Source: JALYGJ01 sp963781705
GTDB taxonomy: Bacteria > Chloroflexota > Limnocylindria > Limnocylindrales > CSP1-4
Assembly (NCBI GenBank): GCA_963781705.1
Contig: CAWAGP010000001.1
Span: forward strand, 62,001 to 126,000
Length of the DNA stretch: 64,000 nt
Direction: 5' to 3'
Shown here piece after piece: positions 1 to 7,494 of the stretch. Both the position numbers and the translations under genes were made by a program. A model generated the notes under the pieces. That model was not told where the DNA came from and did not search any database. It was given only the letters and a program-made list of their open reading frames with translations. How positions within the stretch are numbered: the first letter of the stretch is position 1; each line of letters begins with the position of its first letter.

Positions 1-678
1 CGTCGGTGGCTGCCGCTGCAGATGGCTGAGGAACTCGGCCCGCGTCCGATCGGCCGTGCGGAAGAGGCCCAGCACATGGCTGGTGGTCATGATCGTGCCC
101 GGCTTGCGCACGCCGCGCATCACGGCGCATAAGTGCGAAGCCTCGATCACCACGCCCACGCCCTTGGGTTGCAGCCGTTCCATCAGGAAGTCGGCGATCT
201 GCTTGGTCATCCGCTCCTGGACCTGGAGGCGGCGGGAGTACATCTCGACGATGCGCGGGATCTTCGACAGGCCGATCACCCGCCCACTGGGGATGTACGC
301 CACTGCCGCCTGGCCGAAGAACGGCAGGAGGTGGTGCTCACACAGGCTGTAGAAGGCGATGTCCTTGACGACCACCATCTCGCTGTAGTCGACATCGAAG
401 ATGGCGCCGTTGACCAGTCGGTCGGGGTCCACCCAGTAGCCGGCGGTCAGCTCGCGGTACATCCGGCGAACGCGCGATGGCGTGTGGCGCAACCCTTCGC
501 GCTCGGGATCCTCGCCCATCTCGAGCAGGATCTGGCGCACCGCCGACTCGACCGGCGCAGGCCGGCCGGGGCCCTCCCCCGCGGCGGCCGGGGCATCGAG
601 TTCAACTTCGTCCTCCCCGACTTCGTGTTCCATCTCCTCGACGAGCTGGCGTACGCGATCGGGCAACCTGCCATCCAT
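1..678 (-). CDS. folE: GTP cyclohydrolase I, C-terminal end cut by window edge
   Basis: Converts GTP to 7,8-dihydroneopterin triphosphate, the first step of folate/pterin synthesis, in the cytosol. The frame stays open from ATG at 678 to base 1 (226 codons). It shows the family core: zinc-site Cys-Glu-His-His in SLCEHHLLPFFG, the GRVIGLSKIPRIVEMYSRR stretch, QERMTKQIADFL, and a second zinc Cys in HLCAVMRGV. The last visible residues (EFLSHLQRQPPT) match the normal C-terminus, so only a few codons and the stop should be missing. A CACAAT -10-like hexamer lies 8 nt before the ATG. It is divergent from the thioesterase. Family identification is secure; the exact start is likely but not proven. 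Confidence 0.95.
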   Translation of the reverse strand, partial: MDGRLPDRVRQLVEEMEHEVGEDEVELDAPAAAGEGPGRPAPVESAVRQILLEMGEDPEREGLRHTPSRVRRMYRELTAGYWVDPDRLVNGAIFDVDYSEMVVVKDIAFYSLCEHHLLPFFGQAAVAYIPSGRVIGLSKIPRIVEMYSRRLQVQERMTKQIADFLMERLQPKGVGVVIEASHLCAVMRGVRKPGTIMTTSHVLGLFRTADRTRAEFLSHLQRQPPT

Positions 679-737
679 GCCCGGCGATTGTGACACGCGC
701 CGCACGAGCCGCCGTTTCATGGGCGAAGATCAGCGTC

Positions 738-1205
738 ATGAACGCGACGCTGTCGCTCCAGGAGCGTTACGGCCCCAACGCGGTTTGCTACGGCTGCGGC
801 CCGGCCAATCCCCGCGGCCTGCACATCCGCAGCTTCCCCGATGGCGACGAGGTGACTGCCGAGTGGCAGCCGCAGGCGCACCACCATGCGTTCGACGAAG
901 TGCTCAACGGCGGGATCATCGGCACGCTGCTCGACTGCCACTGCAACTGGACCGCCGCGTACCACCTGATGCACCGGCGCGGCGCCGACAAGCCGCCCAC
1001 GACGGTGACCGCCGACTACCACATCCGGCTGCTTCGGCCCACGCCGACAGACGGCCCCGTCCGGCTGCGCGCGCACGTGGTCGAGTCGACCGACGATCGG
1101 GCGACCGTCGAGGGCACGCTGGAGGCCAACGGCGCCGTGACGGCGACGTGCCGGGCAACGTTCGTCGCCGTCAAGCCCGGCCACCCCGCCTACGACCGCT
1201 GGTGA
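738..1205 (+). CDS. PaaI-type hotdog-fold thioesterase
   Basis: Predicted acyl-CoA thioesterase of 155 aa with a single hotdog domain. Family features visible are the N-terminal CYGCGPANPRGL segment, HHAFDEVLNGGIIGTLLDCH (the helix carrying the active-site region), and the strand FVAVKPGH at the end. The frame extends upstream to 477, but that part overlaps folE and looks non-coding. ATG 738 has a GAAGAT hexamer 7 nt upstream, fitting a leaderless start. The 3' end overlaps the convergent hydrolase gene by 16 bp. The substrate cannot be read from sequence. Confidence 0.85.
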   Translation: MNATLSLQERYGPNAVCYGCGPANPRGLHIRSFPDGDEVTAEWQPQAHHHAFDEVLNGGIIGTLLDCHCNWTAAYHLMHRRGADKPPTTVTADYHIRLLRPTPTDGPVRLRAHVVESTDDRATVEGTLEANGAVTATCRATFVAVKPGHPAYDRW

Positions 1206-2137
1206 GCCCGCTCGATTAGGTCGGCCAGCGCGACGCTCAACTCGGCCGGGCGGTAGCGCATCAGGTTGTGGCCGGCGCCGCTGAAGACGCGCACGTCCGG
1301 GGCGGCGCGACCGTTGGCCTTCCGCGCGACGACGATGTCCTCGAGCGCCAGGCGCCGCTCGCGTGCCGCCTCGTCGTCGGCGGCCCCGGTCTCCGCCACG
1401 GCGATCAGCAGCGCGGCATCGATGCCGGCCAGCACCTCGCCCGGCCGGTAGTCGAACATGGCGTCGATCGTCGCGCGCAGCGCGTGGGCACGCACCACCG
1501 GTGCGACATGGCCGGCGTGCTTCTCGTCGACCGCAGCCCGCGCCGCGCGCTCCTGGTCGGCATCCCAGGTGGCCGGGTCGTACTCCCGCCGATCCGCCAG
1601 GTACGCGCTCATCGACGCGAGCACCTCCGGCGGGTCGCCGATGGTGCGCTGGTACTCGGCCGCCGTCTGCTTGGTCGCATCGGCCAGGTCCTCCCAGCCA
1701 CCATCGACCAGCGCCAGCCCGGCGACCGACGCCGGCTCGACCTGGGCAAGCGTCGCTGCCACCTGGGCGCCCAGGCCGTGGCCGGCCACGACCGCCGGCC
1801 GGCCGCCGACGGAGCTGCCGTAACCGTTGCTGCTGAGGACGGTCAACGCGTCGAAGGCGAGCGACTCGAGGTCGTAGCCCGAGCGCGGTGAGTCGGACAG
1901 GCCGTGGCCGCGCAGGTCGAGTGCAAGGACGTGGGTCAGGTTGCGCAGCCGGCGCGCGACGGGGGCCCAGTTCCAGGCGGTCGCCGACAGGCCGTGCACC
2001 AGCAGCAGTGGCGGCAGGTTGCCGTCGGCGCGGCCCCAGTCGAGGTAGTGCAACCGGTCGCCCGTCTCGGCGGTGACAACCATTGACTCGGGCTCGCCCG
2101 GCCACGGGCGAAGATCCGGGCGAGGCAGCTGCGTCAC
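1190..2137 (-). CDS. alpha/beta-hydrolase fold protein lacking the nucleophile serine
   Basis: 315 aa with a clear alpha/beta-hydrolase architecture: LLLVHGLSATAWNW (oxyanion HG), LDLRGHGLSDSP, the nucleophile-elbow strand, and C-terminal FSGAGHNLM carrying the histidine. The elbow reads V-V-A-G-H-G-L-G-A, so the serine of G-x-S-x-G is glycine (codon GGC near 1779). It is therefore unlikely to be a classical esterase; a cofactor-free dioxygenase/lyase-like or binding role is possible. The GTG start at 2137 has a TATGCT -10 exactly 6 nt upstream and no Shine-Dalgarno. It is divergent from the zincin gene. Fold assignment is secure; the activity is unknown. Confidence 0.85.
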   Translation of the reverse strand: MTQLPRPDLRPWPGEPESMVVTAETGDRLHYLDWGRADGNLPPLLLVHGLSATAWNWAPVARRLRNLTHVLALDLRGHGLSDSPRSGYDLESLAFDALTVLSSNGYGSSVGGRPAVVAGHGLGAQVAATLAQVEPASVAGLALVDGGWEDLADATKQTAAEYQRTIGDPPEVLASMSAYLADRREYDPATWDADQERAARAAVDEKHAGHVAPVVRAHALRATIDAMFDYRPGEVLAGIDAALLIAVAETGAADDEAARERRLALEDIVVARKANGRAAPDVRVFSGAGHNLMRYRPAELSVALADLIERAHQRS

Positions 2138-2142
2138 GTGGC

Positions 2143-2149
2143 TAGCATA
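2143..2149. promoter_or_regulatory. symmetric bidirectional -10 element
   Basis: The TAGCATA core reads TAGCAT on the plus strand (6 nt before GTG 2155) and TATGCT on the minus strand (6 nt before GTG 2137). One near-palindromic -10 could thus start both divergent genes at their first codons. No good -35 is visible on either side. Confidence 0.5.
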
Positions 2150-2154
2150 GGAAC

Positions 2155-2583
2155 GTGCCGCTCAGGCGCCGCGGAATGCAGGCTCGTCGCAATCCAGATC
2201 GGAGGGTCAGCCTGCCCGATACGCGTCACCTGCCCTTCGATGAGCTGGTCGAGCTGGCCCTGGCGCGGCTCCCGGCCGGCCCGCGCAGGCTGCTCGAGAA
2301 CGTCGCCGTGGTGATCGAGGACGAGCCCACGCCGGAGCAACTGCAGGACAGCGGGCTGGCGCCTGATGATTCGCTCTACGGCCTGTACGAAGGCACGGCG
2401 CTGACGACATACGCCGCGGACCTGGTGCCGTTCCCGAACAAGATCACGCTATTCCGACTACCGCTGGAGGAGGATTTCGCCGACCCCGACGAACTGGCTT
2501 ACGAGGTTCAGAAGACGGTGCTCCACGAGCTCGCGCACCACGCCGGCTTCGACGAGCAGGCGCTACACCGGCTCGGCTTCTGA
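2155..2583 (+). CDS. minimal zincin-type metallopeptidase (MMP-like/Zincin_1 family)
   Basis: 142 aa, most like the small Zn-metallopeptidase family PF06262/COG3824. The catalytic motif HELAHHAGFDE near the C-terminus supplies the HExxH histidines and a downstream acidic residue. The central DDSLYGLYEGTALTTY and PNKITLFRLPLE stretches are typical of the family, whose members are compact (about 110-140 aa) and of unknown substrate. GTG 2155 lies 6 nt after a TAGCAT -10; the alternative ATG 2176 would remove 7 residues. It is probably cytosolic, as no signal peptide is present. Confidence 0.85.
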   Translation: MPLRRRGMQARRNPDRRVSLPDTRHLPFDELVELALARLPAGPRRLLENVAVVIEDEPTPEQLQDSGLAPDDSLYGLYEGTALTTYAADLVPFPNKITLFRLPLEEDFADPDELAYEVQKTVLHELAHHAGFDEQALHRLGF

Positions 2584-2653
2584 ATCGCTAGCATCTTTGA
2601 CGCGCCCATTGCGCCGCGCCTGAATGGCGGCGGCCGCCAACAGGAGGGGACAG

Positions 2654-3271
2654 ATGCCAGGCTTCACACCGTTCACCGACAACTACACCGACATGTCCGA
2701 CCAGCACGGCTACCAGTTCGAGTTCCGCTGCGACATCTGCGGCAACGGCTACCGCAGCGAGTACCAGCGCTCGGCGCTCGGAACGGCTGGCTCATTGCTG
2801 GGCGGCGCGAGCAACCTGATCGGCGGCCTGTGGGGTGCGTCGAGTGCGGCCAACACGATCCAGAACGTGACCGACCGCGGGGCGCGCGACGAGGCGCTCA
2901 AGAAAGCCTCGAACGAGATCATGCCGCTGTTCAAGCAGTGCCCACGCGACCACAAGTGGGTCGACGAGACGTGCTGGAACGAAGAGCGCGGCTTGTGCAT
3001 CAACGACGCGCCCAAGCTGGCGACCGAGATGGAGGCCGAGCGCGCCCAGGTCCAGCTCAACCAGATGCGCGAGAAGATGGCCACCGAGACGGTCTTCACC
3101 GGCGACACCTCGACGCGCGCGACCGTGTGCACGAACTGCGGCAAACCGGTCGGTTCGGAGAAGTTCTGCTCGAACTGCGGCACGCCGGTCGGCCTGGCCA
3201 AGTGCAAGGGCTGCGGCAACGACCTGGCCGCCGGCGCGCGCTTCTGCGGTAACTGCGGCGCCGCCGCCTGA
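2654..3271 (+). CDS. multi-zinc-ribbon protein
   Basis: 205 aa with three paired-cysteine knuckle regions. An N-terminal CDICGNGY ribbon is followed by a Gly/Ser-rich, possibly membrane-active stretch (SLLGGASNLIGGLWGASSAA). A middle segment has CPRDHKWVDETC, and two C-terminal CxNCG...FCxNCG ribbons (double-zinc-ribbon/DZANK type) end the protein. AGGAGG at 2642-2647 sits 6 nt before ATG 2654, which decides against the longer frame opening at 2624. The function is unknown; such proteins often act as protein-interaction adaptors. A similar ribbon protein is encoded at 3921-4316. Confidence 0.8.
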   Translation: MPGFTPFTDNYTDMSDQHGYQFEFRCDICGNGYRSEYQRSALGTAGSLLGGASNLIGGLWGASSAANTIQNVTDRGARDEALKKASNEIMPLFKQCPRDHKWVDETCWNEERGLCINDAPKLATEMEAERAQVQLNQMREKMATETVFTGDTSTRATVCTNCGKPVGSEKFCSNCGTPVGLAKCKGCGNDLAAGARFCGNCGAAA

Positions 3272-3278
3272 ACCTATT

Positions 3279-3296
3279 CGCCGGAACGGTCCGGCG
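3279..3296 (+). terminator. hairpin after zinc-ribbon gene
   Basis: CGCCGGA-ACGG-TCCGGCG forms a 7-bp perfect stem 8 nt after the stop codon. No T-run follows, so it is a weak terminator or a 3' stabiliser. Confidence 0.35.
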
Positions 3297-3316
3297 ATCC
3301 ACGCCGTCACAGTGCC

Positions 3317-3736
3317 GTGAAGGCGTTTCTCCTGCCGCTGGCTTGCGTAGTGCTGGCTTCGTGCGCGGCGCCGACACCCAGTCCGTCGCTCTATCCGTCC
3401 CCCGTAGTCAGCTGCGCCGAGTCGGACGATGCTGCGTCCCGGCTGCCCGGTGGCTGCCCCGCCGAGGAACAAGCGGTTCTAGTCGCTGTGGCGAGCATCG
3501 CCTTCGAGGCTAGGTCGATCACTATCCAGCCTCACGGCTGGCCGTGCGGTAAGCCGTTCTTCGAACCAGCGGGCGCGGCGTGTCCGGCACCGATGGTGGG
3601 CGGACCAACAGCCTGGGTCGACTTCTACGACACCGACAAGGTGGCTGCCCTCGAATTCAAAGTCGAGCCTGACGGATCAGTCGCGGCGTTCATCGTCGGC
3701 TTCCAGGCCCCGGCCACTGGCCCAGCTCCGGCGTAA
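3317..3736 (+). CDS. small secreted lipoprotein of unknown function
   Basis: 139 aa starting at GTG. The N-terminus MKAFLLPLACVVLASCAAP is a lipoprotein signal peptide with lipobox L-A-S-C, followed by a Pro/Ser/Thr linker. The mature part has four cysteines (CAES, GGCPAE, GWPCGK, AACPAP) that could form disulphides outside the membrane. No known domain is recognised. No Shine-Dalgarno is apparent; a CACAGT hexamer is close to the start. Confidence 0.65.
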   Translation: MKAFLLPLACVVLASCAAPTPSPSLYPSPVVSCAESDDAASRLPGGCPAEEQAVLVAVASIAFEARSITIQPHGWPCGKPFFEPAGAACPAPMVGGPTAWVDFYDTDKVAALEFKVEPDGSVAAFIVGFQAPATGPAPA

Positions 3737-3772
3737 CGCCTGATCCCGGGCTGGCGTCAGGGCGTCCGACCA

Positions 3773-3924
3773 CTGATTCCGACTCTGGCGCGGACGCTCG
3801 GACCGGTTTCGCCAGAAACTACCCCAGTTACCGACTGGCGCGCGGAATTCGGCCGAGAAATAGCCCGCTTTCCGGGGCCTCAGACCCGAGACTCGTCCGA
3901 GTTCCGACTGTGCGTCGGATTCAG
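3773..3924. repeat. imperfect intergenic repeat, copy A, with terminal inverted repeats
   Basis: Intergenic element bounded by CTGATTCCGAC (3773-3783) and GTCGGATTCAG (3914-3924), an 11-bp inverted repeat with one mismatch. The core at 3803-3840 (CCGGTTTCGCCAGAAACTAC onward) and the downstream GCGGAATTCGG stretch resemble sequences at about 45252-45300 (copy B) and 7443-7473 (copy C). It overlaps the last codon of the convergent zinc-ribbon gene. Repeat-family membership was judged by eye. Confidence 0.4.
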
Positions 3925-4316
3925 GCGGCAAGGGTCCCGCAGACGGTGCAGAAGCGCGCGCCTTCGGCGAGCGGCGCGCCGCAGCCGGTGCATTTTCGGC
4001 CGGCGGCAGCGGCTTGAGCCGGGACGGAGGCCTGGGCCGGGGCGGGCGCGCCACTCGGAGGTGCGACCGGCGCCGAAGACGCGGGCGCGACCGGCGGCGG
4101 CGGCGAAGCGGTCGTGCCGGCGGAGGCGGCGGCAGCAGCCGTCAGCGGCTGGCCGCAGCGCGGACAACTGACCCACGCGGGATCCTCGAGGACGGTGCGG
4201 CAATTCGGACAGCGCGCGGGCGCGAACGGGTCGGCCGTACCGCAGTAGGGACACGCCGCCACGTCGCGCTCGATGAACTTGCCACAGTGCGGACAGGGAT
4301 GTTTGTACGTCGGCAT
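3921..4316 (-). CDS. zinc-ribbon protein with Pro/Ala linker
   Basis: 131 aa: N-terminal CPHCGKF...CPYCG and CPNC...CPRCG ribbons (residues about 8-55), a Pro/Ala-rich linker, then a C-terminal CTGCG...FCTVCG ribbon. It is translationally coupled to the upstream 464-aa gene: that gene's TGA overlaps this ATG by one base (TGATG at 4318-4314). The ribbons suggest a protein- or nucleic-acid-binding adaptor working with its partner. No catalytic residues are seen. Confidence 0.75.
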   Translation of the reverse strand: MPTYKHPCPHCGKFIERDVAACPYCGTADPFAPARCPNCRTVLEDPAWVSCPRCGQPLTAAAAASAGTTASPPPPVAPASSAPVAPPSGAPAPAQASVPAQAAAAGRKCTGCGAPLAEGARFCTVCGTLAA

Positions 4317-5710
4317 CAGGTCCCCTCGCTGGCGTTGGCTTCGGCGGTTGGTGCAGGATCGGCGGCTGGTGCAGGATCGGCGGCATCATCGGCCTGGTCG
4401 TCGGGAGCGCCGCCGGGCCACACCGCCTGGTCGTCGCGCGTCGCCGCATTCCATTTGATGGCATCGTCGAGGCTGCTCGCCCACGAGGCATCGTCGCCGT
4501 GGATCAGGCGCCCGACGAAGCGCGCCCGCAGCGCCGCGAGCGACGGCAGAGCGGCAATCGCCAGGCGATAACGGAGATAGCGCGCATCTGTCAGCGCGGC
4601 CGGGCTGAGGTAGATCGGCTCGCGCAGGAAGCGAACATCGATGAGGCCCTCTGAGATCTCGCCGACCGCGGAGGCGAGCTGGTCCGCCAGGGCTGACGGC
4701 GGTTCGCCGTGATAGTCGGCGCGCGGAACGATGCGGAACAGGTACGTGGCGTGACTACCCTCCTGAACCAGCTCCATCGCCAGCAGGTTGCCGGGCAGAC
4801 CAACCAGGAACCAGGTGCGCAGGTCACCGAAGTCGCGGCCCGGTGTTGACGGAGAGATGGCCAGCCATTGGGAAGCGGCCGCTCCATCGACCGTCCCACG
4901 AGCGACCAGCGCCGCGTACGTCTGGGCGAAGCCCGGATCCACCAGAACGGCATGCTGAGCCGGTGCCCACGCCTCGCCGAGCTGAGCCGGCGAGGCGGGC
5001 CGGCCGTCGACCAGCAGTTGCGCGGCGAGCCGGCGCGCCGCGAAGGGCGCGTCGGGCATCAGTGCTGCGACGATGGCCGCCGCGTCCGACAGCGCGCCGC
5101 TGCGCAGCGCCTCCAGGCGCGATTGCTGCAACCCAGCCGCCGCACCCAGCCCCGCCAGGCGAATCTGCTGTTCTGCCCGACCAGCGCCCCGGGCCCACTC
5201 GACGATCACCGCGCCGGATGCCTCGTCGACGTTGACGTGCCGAATGTCCGCGCGCCGCACCAGGCGCCACGGCCGGCGCTCGTCGATGGGTAGCAGCGCC
5301 ACGCCCCACGAGTGGTAGGCGAGCTGTGCGACGCCCTGCTCGTCGCCGATGGAGTATTCGACCAGGTCGATGGCCTGCTCGGGATCGAGCTCGATAAAGA
5401 TGTCGTGCAGCATCTGGCGGGCGCGGCGATCGCGGATGGCAGCGACGATCGTGCCCAGTCCGGCGCCGAGCTGTTCCGCGAGCAATCGGTATTCGTCGCC
5501 CAGCGCAAGCAGCAACCGACCCTGGTCGACGGCAAGGGTCGTCACGTCGCGGTAGTTGGCGGTGATCGGCGCGCCGCCGGACAGGCTGACGATGAAATTG
5601 TCGGCAGCCAGGTCGAAGCGAAGCGGAACGCTCGTGGCAGAAGGCTGTCCGGCAGCCAACTCGCGGCCCAGGCCGGTGACCATGATCGGCGCCGCACTGT
5701 CCCCCGACAT
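4316..5710 (-). CDS. conserved hypothetical protein, partner of zinc-ribbon protein
   Basis: 464 aa, not assigned to a known family. It is soluble, Leu/Ala-rich, with no signal or membrane helix. The middle (LLPIDERRPWRLVRRADI, and QQIRLAGLGAAAGL) looks like PH-like/beta-rich domains seen in large bacterial hypothetical proteins; this is a weak impression. The acidic Pro/Ala C-tail ends at the coupled zinc-ribbon gene. The start at ATG 5710, not the longer frame to 5842, is supported by TACCAT (5722-5717) exactly 6 nt upstream, and the longer frame would run into the arsR start. Confidence 0.65.
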   Translation of the reverse strand: MSGDSAAPIMVTGLGRELAAGQPSATSVPLRFDLAADNFIVSLSGGAPITANYRDVTTLAVDQGRLLLALGDEYRLLAEQLGAGLGTIVAAIRDRRARQMLHDIFIELDPEQAIDLVEYSIGDEQGVAQLAYHSWGVALLPIDERRPWRLVRRADIRHVNVDEASGAVIVEWARGAGRAEQQIRLAGLGAAAGLQQSRLEALRSGALSDAAAIVAALMPDAPFAARRLAAQLLVDGRPASPAQLGEAWAPAQHAVLVDPGFAQTYAALVARGTVDGAAASQWLAISPSTPGRDFGDLRTWFLVGLPGNLLAMELVQEGSHATYLFRIVPRADYHGEPPSALADQLASAVGEISEGLIDVRFLREPIYLSPAALTDARYLRYRLAIAALPSLAALRARFVGRLIHGDDASWASSLDDAIKWNAATRDDQAVWPGGAPDDQADDAADPAPAADPAPTAEANASEGT

Positions 5711-5758
5711 GCGCCGATGGTAGCGACCGCGGCGGTCCATCCACGCCACCACAGACAC

Positions 5759-5774
5759 TTGCGTCTTTGCGCAA
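5759..5774 (+). promoter_or_regulatory. candidate ArsR operator
   Basis: TTGCG-N6-CGCAA (5759-5774), which contains the perfect palindrome TTGCGCAA (5767-5774). It lies about 27 bp before the arsR-family start, where an autoregulatory ArsR dimer would be expected to bind. Inferred only from symmetry and position. Confidence 0.35.
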
Positions 5775-5800
5775 CTAATGACAGAATGGGAGGCGACGAA

Positions 5801-6121
5801 ATGACGAGCGCGACCCTGCCTTCCACCGACTTCGACCGACAACGAACGGCGATCATCGCCCGCGCGCTGTCGGATCCAAAGCGCCTGTGCGTGCTGGAGA
5901 CGTTGGCATCAGGGGAACGCTCGGTGAGCGAACTCTCGCGCGACGTCGGTTGTCAGGTACCGAACATGAGCCAGCACCTGGGCGTGCTTCGCTCCGCCGG
6001 CCTGGTCATCGCGCGACGCGAGGGAACGACGGTTTTCTACAGCCTCGCCGACCCGCGGGTCATCGAGGCGTATCGGCTGATGCACAACATCTCCGAGAAA
6101 GGGACTTACGGAAATGGCTGA
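5801..6121 (+). CDS. ArsR-family transcriptional regulator (two-cysteine)
   Basis: 106-aa winged-helix repressor. ARALSDPKRLCVLETLASGE (helices 1-2), VSELSRDVGCQVPNMSQHLGVLRSAGLV (helix-turn-helix) and REGTTVFYSLAD (beta-wing) are classic ArsR. The metal motif ELCVCDL is absent. Only Cys30 and Cys51 remain, which would suit thiol/persulfide sensing rather than arsenic binding. GGGAGG (5788-5793) precedes ATG 5801. The stop overlaps trxA by 8 bp, so regulator and thioredoxin are co-translated. The redox-sensing role is inferred from the operon and the cysteines. Confidence 0.85.
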   Translation: MTSATLPSTDFDRQRTAIIARALSDPKRLCVLETLASGERSVSELSRDVGCQVPNMSQHLGVLRSAGLVIARREGTTVFYSLADPRVIEAYRLMHNISEKGTYGNG

Positions 6122-6506
6122 TATCAAGGTCGCGACCGACGCCAACTTCCAGGATCTCGTCCTGAAAAGCGAAGTGCCCGTCGTCGTCGACTTCTGGGCA
6201 ACCTGGTGCGGACCGTGTCGAATGGTCGCGCCCGAGATGGTGAAGCTGCAGGAGAAGTACGGCGACAACGTGCAGGTCGTCAAGGTCGACGTCGACGCCA
6301 ACCCGATGCTCTCGCAGGCGTTCAACATCATGAGCATCCCGACTATCGCGTTCTTCCGCCCCGGCAAGGACGACAGCGGCAACCCGTACACGCCGCAGGG
6401 TGTGGTCGGCTTCCGACCGCTCGATCAGCTCGAGGCCCAATTCGGTCTGAAGCAGTTCATGCCACAGCCAGTTGAGCAGCCGACCGAGCAGACCTCGGCC
6501 GCCTAG
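6114..6506 (+). CDS. trxA: thioredoxin
   Basis: Disulphide reductase of 130 aa with active site W-C-G-P-C (Cys32/Cys35), the conserved Asp26 in VVVDFWATW, the cis-Pro segment IMSIPTIAFF and C-terminal GVVGFRPLDQL. It is longer than E. coli Trx by a Gln/Pro/Glu-rich tail of about 15 residues. It is cytosolic (no signal). It overlaps the upstream arsR-family gene by 8 bp, implying coupling and control by that regulator. A strong hairpin terminator follows. Confidence 0.95.
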   Translation: MADIKVATDANFQDLVLKSEVPVVVDFWATWCGPCRMVAPEMVKLQEKYGDNVQVVKVDVDANPMLSQAFNIMSIPTIAFFRPGKDDSGNPYTPQGVVGFRPLDQLEAQFGLKQFMPQPVEQPTEQTSAA

Positions 6507-6528
6507 TCTCTCCACCCAGGTCACCACG

Positions 6529-6558
6529 CGAGGCCCCGACCGAAAGGTCGGGGCCTCG
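6529..6558 (+). terminator. strong hairpin terminator after trxA
   Basis: Perfect 13-bp stem CGAGGCCCCGACC / GGTCGGGGCCTCG around a GAAA tetraloop, 22 nt after the trxA stop. A short T-containing tail (CTATGTTT) follows, and the same TATGTT probably serves as the -10 of the next gene. Confidence 0.75.
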
Positions 6559-6571
6559 CTATGTTTGGGCC

Positions 6572-7216
6572 ATGCCTGAGACGCCGTCCGCGGCCATGGA
6601 CCCCGAGCTGACGGACGAGGAGTTCCACCGCGTATACGGTCCTGGCGCGTCGCCGACGCTGCCGGAGATCGCAACGATGTTCGCCGGCGCGCCGTTTCGA
6701 TGGTGGATCTGCGGCGGCTGGTCGCTCGAGCTTGGCGCCGCGCCGCGCCGGCATCACGACGATGTCGAAGTAGGCATCGTGCGGGATGAGCTACCAATGA
6801 TCCGCGAATGGCTCTCCGACTACCACCTGTGGGACATCCACGCCGGCGCTTTGACGTTCATGAAGCTCGGCTTCGAGCTCCCCGACGATCACGAGCAGCT
6901 GTGGCTGCGGCGTGACGCCTACTCACCGTGGCTGATGGACCTGATGCTGACGCCAGTCGAGGGCGAGACCTGGTTCTACAAGCGCGACCGACGCGTCGCG
7001 CGGCCGTTTGCGGAAGCTGTCCATCCAGGTCCTGATGGCATTCCGCGGCAGCGACCGGAGATTGGTCTGCTGTTCAAGGCGCGCCGCAGAGTCGCCCGTG
7101 ACGAGGAAGATTTCGGTGCGGTCGTGCCGACGCTGTCCGAAGCTGACCGTGCCTGGCTCCGCGCGGCGATCGAGCTGACCGAGCCGTCCGATAACCCCTG
7201 GCTGGAGCGGCTCTAG
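6572..7216 (+). CDS. nucleotidyltransferase-fold protein, ANT(2'')-like family
   Basis: 214 aa. WWICGGWSLELG followed by RRHHDDVEVGI is the GGW-x(n)-HxDxD-like core of the aminoglycoside-adenylyltransferase-like/MNT nucleotidyltransferase fold (PF10706 type). LWLRRDAYSPWLMDLMLTP and EIGLLFKAR continue the family pattern. Members add AMP to drugs or other small molecules, but most environmental homologues are uncharacterised, so resistance should not be assumed. ATG 6572 has TATGTT 6 nt upstream and no Shine-Dalgarno, which is leaderless style. Confidence 0.7.
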   Translation: MPETPSAAMDPELTDEEFHRVYGPGASPTLPEIATMFAGAPFRWWICGGWSLELGAAPRRHHDDVEVGIVRDELPMIREWLSDYHLWDIHAGALTFMKLGFELPDDHEQLWLRRDAYSPWLMDLMLTPVEGETWFYKRDRRVARPFAEAVHPGPDGIPRQRPEIGLLFKARRRVARDEEDFGAVVPTLSEADRAWLRAAIELTEPSDNPWLERL

Positions 7217-7494
7217 CTGCCCGTCTGAGGCCGCGACCTTCCGTTTGTGACCGTGCCGCGTAGTAATTCAGCGGCCCTCCGTTTCCGGCGCCATCTACGC
7301 TCGACCGGCGTGGTAGCCGAGCGAGAGCCTCTGATTACGCACCGGGGGCGTAGCTGGCCCGGCGGTCACTTTCAACGGAAGCGCGTCCAAGCCGCCAACA
7401 GGTGGCGACGACGCGCCCAGTACGCGCCACCCGCGTAGCCGGCCAGTTTCGCTCAGGAGCTACCCCATCTGCGTCAGCGACGGGCCCTGGCACG
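7217..7494. other. intergenic stretch with possible repeat copy C
   Basis: No convincing gene. Positions 7443-7473 (CCAGTTTCGCTCAGGAGCTA onward) align with the core of the repeat at 3803-3833, at about three of four positions. The short frame 7247-7438 has arginine-rich, shadow-like composition. Confidence 0.35.

Noticed and set aside
4316..5842. Longer N-terminus (44 residues) for the 464-aa protein
   Set aside because: It would overlap the arsR-family start and operator region; the TACCAT element 6 nt before ATG 5710 supports the shorter form.
6572..7216. Possible aminoglycoside-resistance gene
   Set aside because: Only the nucleotidyltransferase fold is supported; environmental homologues are mostly not resistance enzymes, so no drug substrate is claimed.
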